Assembly (NCBI RefSeq): GCF_001425905.1
Contig: NZ_LMDY01000001.1
Coordinates: 626,890-690,889, forward strand
Length of the DNA: 64,000 bases
Reading direction: 5' to 3'
From: Methylibium sp. Root1272
GTDB lineage: Bacteria; Pseudomonadota; Gammaproteobacteria; Burkholderiales; Burkholderiaceae_C
Positions 59,253-64,000 of this stretch are shown in pieces. The notes under the pieces are model-generated. The model was not told where the DNA came from and made no database searches. It saw only the letters and a program-made list of their open reading frames with translations. Position 1 is the stretch's first letter. Every line of letters starts with the position of its first letter. Made by a program: the position numbers and the translations under genes.

Positions 59253-60509
59253 TCAGACGGGAGATTCGGTCGCGACGGTCGCGCCACGCAGGCCGCGCTG
59301 CGCGCGGAAATGCCGCAGCGCCAGCAGCATGGCCGTGGCCTGCAGCGCGGCGCAGAAGTAGTAGGGCGTACCGATGCGCCAGTCGCCCTGCGGCAGATGC
59401 GACACTAGGCCGAGCAGCGGCGCACCGATCACCGGCGCCACCACGGCCATCAGGCTGTTCAGCGACGACACCGCGCCCATCGTCTGTCCCTGGGTGCGCG
59501 GGTCGGCGGCGTTCGACACGATGCTCTGCAGGCAGGCCGTGACACCGAAGCCCAGTACGTTGCACGCGATCACGACGTACATCATCCAGCCCTCGCTCGC
59601 GAGGCCCCAGCAGACATAGGCCAGGCTCGAGGACACCAGGCCGGTCACCGCCAGCCGCTGCGCGCTGAAGCGCTTGAGCAACCGGCCCAGCAGCACGCCC
59701 TGCACCAGCGCCGACATCAGCCCGACCGCGAATAGCGACCAGCCGTTCTCCAACGGCCCCCAGCCGAACTTGTAGGTCGTGTACAGCACCCAGGTGATGT
59801 GCAGCGTGAACTGCACCAGCCCCGACAGCGCCAGCACGGCCACCAGCGAGCCCACGCCCTTCAGTTCGGACAGGTCCTTGAGAGCGGTGAATGGGTTGGC
59901 GCGTTTCCAGTCGATCTCGCGCCGGCGCTCGACCGGCAGCGACTCGGGCAGCACGAACCAGCCGTACAGGCAGTTCACCAGGGCCAACGTGCCCGCCACG
60001 TAGAACGGCAGATGCAGGTCGATCGCGCCGAGCAGCCCGCCCAGCACTGGCCCGAGGATGAAGCCCAGGCCGAACATCGCGCCCAGCAGGCCGAAGCGCC
60101 GCGCGCGCTCATCGGGCGGCGTGATGTCGGCGACGTAGGCATTGGCGACCGCGGCATTGGCCTGCATGGCCCCGCCGACCAGGCGCACGGCGATCAGCAT
60201 CCACAGCGCCGTCGACAGCGCCGTGAAGAAGAAGTTGAGCGCCAGGCCGCAGAAGCCGATCAGCAGCACCGGCCGGCGGCCGTAGCGGTCGGACAGCGCA
60301 CCGAGGATCGGCGAGCCGAAGAAGTTCGCGATCGCGAAGGCGAAGGTGACCACGCCGAACCAGAACGCGGTGTCGGACGGCGAACCGGTGAAGCTGCCGA
60401 CCAGCAGGGGCAGCACGGGAATGATTAGGCCGATCGACACCATGTCGATCAGCACCGTGATCAGGATGAAGGGCATGGCCGCTACACGGGCCCGCGGCGG
60501 GGAGGTCAT
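59253..60509 (-). CDS. MFS transporter, TetA/TCR-like
   Basis: A 418-residue, 12-helix MFS pump. Motif A is [34 protein letters not shown] is the TetA-type first helix with its Asp, and [22 protein letters not shown] is motif C of the drug/H+ antiporters. The ATG at 60509 gives a clean first helix; the longer frame adds Arg/Trp-rich residues. It lies between guaB and guaA and is likely expressed with both. Substrate is unknown; export of a purine-related compound is only a guess from position. Confidence 0.88.
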   Translation of the reverse strand: MTSPPRARVAAMPFILITVLIDMVSIGLIIPVLPLLVGSFTGSPSDTAFWFGVVTFAFAIANFFGSPILGALSDRYGRRPVLLIGFCGLALNFFFTALSTALWMLIAVRLVGGAMQANAAVANAYVADITPPDERARRFGLLGAMFGLGFILGPVLGGLLGAIDLHLPFYVAGTLALVNCLYGWFVLPESLPVERRREIDWKRANPFTALKDLSELKGVGSLVAVLALSGLVQFTLHITWVLYTTYKFGWGPLENGWSLFAVGLMSALVQGVLLGRLLKRFSAQRLAVTGLVSSSLAYVCWGLASEGWMMYVVIACNVLGFGVTACLQSIVSNAADPRTQGQTMGAVSSLNSLMAVVAPVIGAPLLGLVSHLPQGDWRIGTPYYFCAALQATAMLLALRHFRAQRGLRGATVATESPV

Positions 60510-60584
60510 CGGCTCGGTCTTTCCAGCCCGCCATCGGCGCGGGCGCCACGGGTCGGCGCGCACCCGGCGCGCCGCCGTGTCGGT

Positions 60585-62054
60585 TCAATCGGCGCGGTAA
60601 TTCGGCGCTTCCTTGGTGATCTGCACGTCGTGCACGTGGCTCTCGCGGATGCCGGCCGAGGTGATCTCGACGAACTCGGCGCGCGCGCGCATCTCGTCCA
60701 CCGAGGCGCAGCCGCAGTAGCCCATCGAGGCGCGCAGGCCACCGGCCATCTGGAACAGGATGGCGATCACCGAGCCCTTGTAGGGCACGCGGCCCTCGAT
60801 GCCTTCGGGCACCAGCTTGTCCGCGTTCGGGTTGGCGCCGGTGTTGTCCTGGAAGTAGCGGTCGGCGCTGCCCTGCTGCATGGCGCCGATCGAGCCCATG
60901 CCGCGATAGCTCTTGTAGCTGCGGCCCTGGTACAGCACGATCTCGCCCGGCGCTTCCTCGGTCCCGGCGAACATGCCGCCCATCATCACGGTGTTGGCGC
61001 CGGCGGCCAGGGCCTTGGCGATGTCACCGGAGTAGCGGATGCCGCCGTCGGCGATCAGCGGCACGCCGCTGCCCTTGAGCGCGGTGGCCACGTTGTCGAT
61101 CGCGGTGATCTGCGGCACCCCGACGCCGGCGACGATGCGGGTGGTGCAGATCGAGCCCGGCCCGATGCCGACCTTCACGCCGTCGGCGCCGGCCTCGGCC
61201 AGCGCCAGCGCCGCCTCGCCGGTGGCGATGTTGCCGCCGATCACGTCGACCTGCGGATAGTTCTTCTTGACCCAGCGCACGCGCTCGATCACGCCCTTGC
61301 TGTGGCCGTGGGCGGTGTCGACGACGATCGCATCGACGCCGGCCTTCACCAGCGCCTCGACGCGCTCTTCGGTGCCCTCGCCGACACCGACCGCAGCGCC
61401 GACGCGCAGCTTGCCCTGGGCATCGCGCGCGGCGTTCGGGAAGTTGGTCTGCTTGGTGATGTCCTTCACCGTGAACAGGCCGCGCAGCTCGTTGGCGGCA
61501 TTCACCACCACCACGCGCTCGAGCTTGTGGCGGTGCATCAGCGCCTTGGCTTCCTCGAGCGTGGCGCCCTCGTTGACCGAGATGAGGCGCTCGCGCGGCG
61601 TCATGATCTCGCGCACCGGCGCATCCAGCCGGGTCTCGAAGCGCAGGTCGCGGCCGGTGATGATGCCGACCACCTTGCCGTCGTCGACCACCGGGAAACC
61701 GGAGATGCCGTGCTGACGCGACAGGTTGATCACGTCCTGGACCCGAACGCCCGATGAGATGGTGATCGGGTCGCGCAACAATCCCGACTCGTAGCGCTTG
61801 ACACGCGAGACCTCGGCGGCCTGCTGCTTGGGGCTGAGATTCTTGTGGACGATGCCGATGCCGCCCTCCTGCGCCAACGCGATCGCGAGGCGCGCCTCGG
61901 TCACGGTGTCCATGGCGGCGGACGCCAGCGGCAGGTTCAACGTGATGTTGCGGGACAGGCGCGTCGCCAGGCTGGTGTCGCGCGGCAGGACCTGGGAGAA
62001 GGCAGGCACCAGCAACACATCGTCGAAGGTGAGTGCTTTGCCGAGAAGGCGCAT
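60585..62054 (-). CDS. guaB: IMP dehydrogenase
   Basis: A 489-residue enzyme oxidising IMP to XMP, the committed step to GMP. The catalytic Cys is in [18 protein letters not shown], the IMP phosphate loop is [18 protein letters not shown], and the mobile flap has [10 protein letters not shown]. Two CBS domains sit at about 95-205 ([21 protein letters not shown]). Length is standard. The start is supported by GGAG eight bases ahead and a TATAAT box further upstream. It begins the guaB-MFS-guaA run. Confidence 0.98.
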   Translation of the reverse strand: MRLLGKALTFDDVLLVPAFSQVLPRDTSLATRLSRNITLNLPLASAAMDTVTEARLAIALAQEGGIGIVHKNLSPKQQAAEVSRVKRYESGLLRDPITISSGVRVQDVINLSRQHGISGFPVVDDGKVVGIITGRDLRFETRLDAPVREIMTPRERLISVNEGATLEEAKALMHRHKLERVVVVNAANELRGLFTVKDITKQTNFPNAARDAQGKLRVGAAVGVGEGTEERVEALVKAGVDAIVVDTAHGHSKGVIERVRWVKKNYPQVDVIGGNIATGEAALALAEAGADGVKVGIGPGSICTTRIVAGVGVPQITAIDNVATALKGSGVPLIADGGIRYSGDIAKALAAGANTVMMGGMFAGTEEAPGEIVLYQGRSYKSYRGMGSIGAMQQGSADRYFQDNTGANPNADKLVPEGIEGRVPYKGSVIAILFQMAGGLRASMGYCGCASVDEMRARAEFVEITSAGIRESHVHDVQITKEAPNYRAD

Positions 62055-62080
62055 GGGAAAAGCTCCAGTCGCAAAAGCAG

Positions 62081-62086
62081 ATTATA
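62081..62086 (-). promoter_or_regulatory. -10 box of the guaB promoter
   Basis: On the minus strand TATAAT, an exact sigma-70 -10 hexamer, lies 27-32 bases upstream of the guaB start in a region otherwise rich in G+C. The -35 element is weak (AACGTC with 17-base spacing). The divergent DUF4124 gene starts 149 bp away. Confidence 0.55.
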
Positions 62087-62203
62087 CGGAGGCCGCCCTT
62101 CGCGACGTTCCGGCGTGAGGAATGCACGCTCGTTGCCGCCGGCTACTGCACCGCTGCCCACCGGCGCCACGGTCGCTCGCGGGTCGGCCGCTAAACTCGG
62201 GCC

Positions 62204-62701
62204 ATGACCGCATTCACCACCCGCTGGCTCGGCGCCCTGCTCGGCGCCTGCGCGCTCATCGCCTGCCTGCCGGCGCAGGCGCAATGGAAGTGGCGCGACG
62301 GCCGCGGCCAGGTCCAGTACAGCGACTTGCCGCCGCCCTCCGGCACGCCGGCAAAAGACATCCTTCAGCGACCGGTGAGCGCAGCGCCGGTGATCGTGCA
62401 GCCCGCCGCCAGCGCGGCGTCCGCACCGGCCGCTGCGGCCAGCGCCAGCGACCCCGCGCTCGAGGCCAAGCGCAAGCAGGCCGAGCAGGAAGAGGCCGCC
62501 AAGCGCCGCGCCGACGAGGCGCGCGTCGCCCAGCAGAAGGCGCAGAACTGCGACCGCGCCCGCACCTACATGCGCTCGCTCGACAGCGGCCAGCGCATCG
62601 CCCGCACCAACGCGCAGGGCGAGCGCGAGATTCTCGACGACGCCGCCCGCGCCCGCGAGGTCGAGCAGACCCGCCAGGCGATGGTCACCGAGTGCCGTTG
62701 A
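62204..62701 (+). CDS. DUF4124 secreted protein
   Basis: A 165-residue protein. Residues 1-26 are a signal peptide (ALLGACALIACLPAQAQ). WKWRDGRGQVQYSDLPPPSG is the DUF4124 domain, a short two- or three-strand unit (WKW.D..G..YSD) common at the N-terminus of periplasmic proteins. An Ala-rich linker and a charged helical stretch (about 80-125, KRKQAEQEEAAKRRADEARV) suggest a coiled coil. The function is unknown. Its 3' end overlaps the convergent rnfH by 17 bases. Confidence 0.88.
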   Translation: MTAFTTRWLGALLGACALIACLPAQAQWKWRDGRGQVQYSDLPPPSGTPAKDILQRPVSAAPVIVQPAASAASAPAAAASASDPALEAKRKQAEQEEAAKRRADEARVAQQKAQNCDRARTYMRSLDSGQRIARTNAQGEREILDDAARAREVEQTRQAMVTECR

Positions 62702-63005
62702 GCCGGCTGCGCTGGCGTCGGTAGCGCAGGCGCCGCGCCTCCTTCGGATCGACCGTGAGGGGGCGGTAGACCTCCACCCGGTCACCTTCGCGCAGCAACT
62801 CGTCCGTCGGACACAGACGCCCCCACACGCCGACACGCAGCACCGTCCGGTCGATCTCCGGGTGCCGCTCGAGCAGGCCGCTGGCCCGCAGGGCCTGCAG
62901 CGCGGTGCTGCCTTCGGCCAGCACCACTTCGCTGAGGTCGACCGCGCGCCCGCGCGGGCTGTAGGCCACCTCGACCCGCAAGACCCGGCCCTCAGCGCGG
63001 TCCAT
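62685..63005 (-). CDS. rnfH: RnfH family ubiquitin-like protein
   Basis: A 106-residue beta-grasp protein of the RnfH (UPF0125) family. LRVEVAYSPRGRAVDLSEVVLAEG with TALQALRASGLLERHPEID and VGVWGRLCPTDELLREGDRVEVYRPLTVDPKEARRLR are the family blocks (in segments). It commonly sits beside ratA, as here, overlapping it by 14 bases. The role is unclear; the name comes from one rnf operon member. Confidence 0.92.
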   Translation of the reverse strand: MDRAEGRVLRVEVAYSPRGRAVDLSEVVLAEGSTALQALRASGLLERHPEIDRTVLRVGVWGRLCPTDELLREGDRVEVYRPLTVDPKEARRLRYRRQRSRLNGTR

Positions 63006-63453
63006 GCACCTGCTCGGCGCGCTTGACGAAGGAATCGACCAGGGTGTTGGCGATGCGGTCGAACACCGGGCTCACCACCGCCTCCAGCGTCAGGCTGCTG
63101 AAGGCATAGCGCAGGTCGAGCTCGACGCGGCAGGCCCGCGGTGCGGCGCTGTCGTCGGCCGGGGCGCCCAGCGGCACGAACTGCCACACACCCTCGAGCT
63201 GCGAGAACGGCCCGTCGACCAGCGAGACCACGACCGACTGGCCGGGCACGTGCTCGTTGCGGGTGGTGAAGGCATGGCGGACGCCGTGATAGGCCAGGTG
63301 CAGACGGGCCGTCATGCCGCCCTCGTTCGACTCGAGCACCTCGGTGCGGTCGCACCACGGCAGGAACTGCGGGTAAGCGGGGATGTCGGTGACGAGCGCG
63401 TACATCTCCTGCGCCGAGTACCACAGCAGAACGGACTTCTTGACGTGCTTCAT
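62992..63453 (-). CDS. ratA: RatA-type START-like protein (ubiquinone-binding / ribosome association toxin family)
   Basis: A 153-residue START/polyketide cyclase-like protein. [21 protein letters not shown] and the [15 protein letters not shown] block are the RatA/COQ10-like signature. A late helix ([20 protein letters not shown]) closes the lipid cavity. E. coli RatA was described as an inhibitor of 70S assembly; the fold suggests quinone binding. An insertion near 97-105 ([10 protein letters not shown]) is a local variation. It is divergent from smpB with 29 bp between start codons. Confidence 0.93.
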   Translation of the reverse strand: MKHVKKSVLLWYSAQEMYALVTDIPAYPQFLPWCDRTEVLESNEGGMTARLHLAYHGVRHAFTTRNEHVPGQSVVVSLVDGPFSQLEGVWQFVPLGAPADDSAAPRACRVELDLRYAFSSLTLEAVVSPVFDRIANTLVDSFVKRAEQVHGPR

Positions 63454-63482
63454 ACAATGAAGAGATTCTATTGAGAGGCTTC

Positions 63483-63950
63483 ATGGCCATCGCAGACAAC
63501 AAGAAGGCCCGCTTCAACTACACCATCGAGGAGCAGTTCGAGGCCGGCATGGTGCTCGAAGGCTGGGAAGTGAAGGCCATCCGCGCCGGCCAGGTGCAAT
63601 TGACCGACGGCTACGTCGTCATCAAGGACGGCGAGCTGTTCCTGATCGGATGCCGCATCAACCCGCTGCGCACCGCGTCCACCCACGTCCATCCGCAGGC
63701 CGACCGGACCAAGAAGCTGCTGATGAAGAAGGACGAGATCCGTCGTCTGGTCGGCAAGGTCGAGCAGAAGGGCTACACGCTGGTGCCGCTGAACCTGCAC
63801 TACAAGGGCGGGCGCGTGAAGGCCGACGTTGCCCTGGCGAAGGGCAAGGACCTGCACGACAAGCGCGAGACCGAGAAGAAGCGCGACTGGGAGCGTGAGA
63901 AGGGTCAGCTGATGCGGCACAAGATCAGCAGCCCGCGCAAGGACGCCTAG
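63483..63950 (+). CDS. smpB: SsrA-binding protein SmpB
   Basis: A 155-residue RNA-binding protein that brings tmRNA to stalled ribosomes. [39 protein letters not shown] and [31 protein letters not shown] (seen in segments) are SmpB blocks, and the basic C-terminal tail mimics a codon-anticodon stem. The ATG at 63483 is the usual MAIADNKK start; a TTG four codons upstream is possible but unneeded. The tmRNA gene itself is not in the window. Confidence 0.97.
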   Translation: MAIADNKKARFNYTIEEQFEAGMVLEGWEVKAIRAGQVQLTDGYVVIKDGELFLIGCRINPLRTASTHVHPQADRTKKLLMKKDEIRRLVGKVEQKGYTLVPLNLHYKGGRVKADVALAKGKDLHDKRETEKKRDWEREKGQLMRHKISSPRKDA

Positions 63951-64000
63951 GGACTTGTCAACGCGGCCAGGGCCTGTTCGAGGTCGGCCTGCAGATCCTC
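63947..64000 (-). CDS. C-terminus of a probable Cys/Met-metabolism PLP enzyme
   Basis: The minus strand from the window end reads 17 codons, [17 protein letters not shown], to a TAG whose complement overlaps the smpB stop. The form [14 protein letters not shown] fits the end of cystathionine gamma-synthase / O-succinylhomoserine sulfhydrylase proteins. Only 54 bases are visible, so the assignment is tentative. Confidence 0.4.
   Translation of the reverse strand, partial: EDLQADLEQALAALTSP

Overview
The window is about 70% GC, densely coded chromosomal DNA. Its gene content (a large one-chain PurL, GlnD, RatA-RnfH-SmpB, YciB-BolA-PpiC, LivKHMGF-type acyl or amino-acid importers) points to a betaproteobacterium of the order Burkholderiales, most like the Rubrivivax/Leptothrix/Methylibium group. 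That placement rests on recognising protein families and cluster types; no search was run. I see no phage, plasmid, CRISPR, rRNA or tRNA genes.

Layout. 1-5.4 kb: end of a GYD-domain gene, bioB, a flavoprotein, a DUF1223 thioredoxin-like protein and an orphan sensor histidine kinase. 5.5-24.8 kb: a run of minus-strand genes for activation and breakdown of an acyl acid. It holds an acyl-CoA ligase, a five-gene LivKHMGF-type ABC importer, a FadB-like fusion enzyme, a thiolase, an acyl-CoA dehydrogenase, an M3 peptidase, a hotdog thioesterase, a zinc-free reductase, a desaturase, a GST-like protein and an SDR. A 176-bp nested palindrome and a likely operator split the importer from the beta-oxidation genes. 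24.9-28.8 kb: plus-strand selO-msrB-yciB-bolA-ppiC, ended by an intrinsic terminator. 28.8-29.2 kb: a gene-free stretch with two inverted copies of a structured element whose stems differ in sequence but keep pairing. 29.2-35.4 kb: purL, a DUF1624 acyltransferase-like protein and a DHA2 efflux pump, translationally coupled. 35.5-38.9 kb: map-glnD.

39-50.8 kb: an envelope-spanning uptake set: TonB, two ExbD, ExbB, a TonB-dependent receptor, then a peptide-type ABC importer (fused double ATPase, two permeases, lipoprotein binding protein). 50.9-53.7 kb: ldcA, tadA, a small membrane protein and an aldo/keto reductase. 53.9-57.5 kb: an iron operon (small membrane protein, siderophore receptor, PepSY protein) behind a promoter with a Fur-box-like palindrome. 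57.6-64 kb: guaA, an MFS pump, guaB, a DUF4124 protein, rnfH, ratA, smpB and the last codons of a probable PLP enzyme of Cys/Met metabolism.

The most unusual signals are the paired structured elements at 28.9-29.2 kb, the nested palindrome at 17.9-18.1 kb, and non-consensus key residues in LivF (Walker A Lys to Arg) and GuaA (glutaminase loop).
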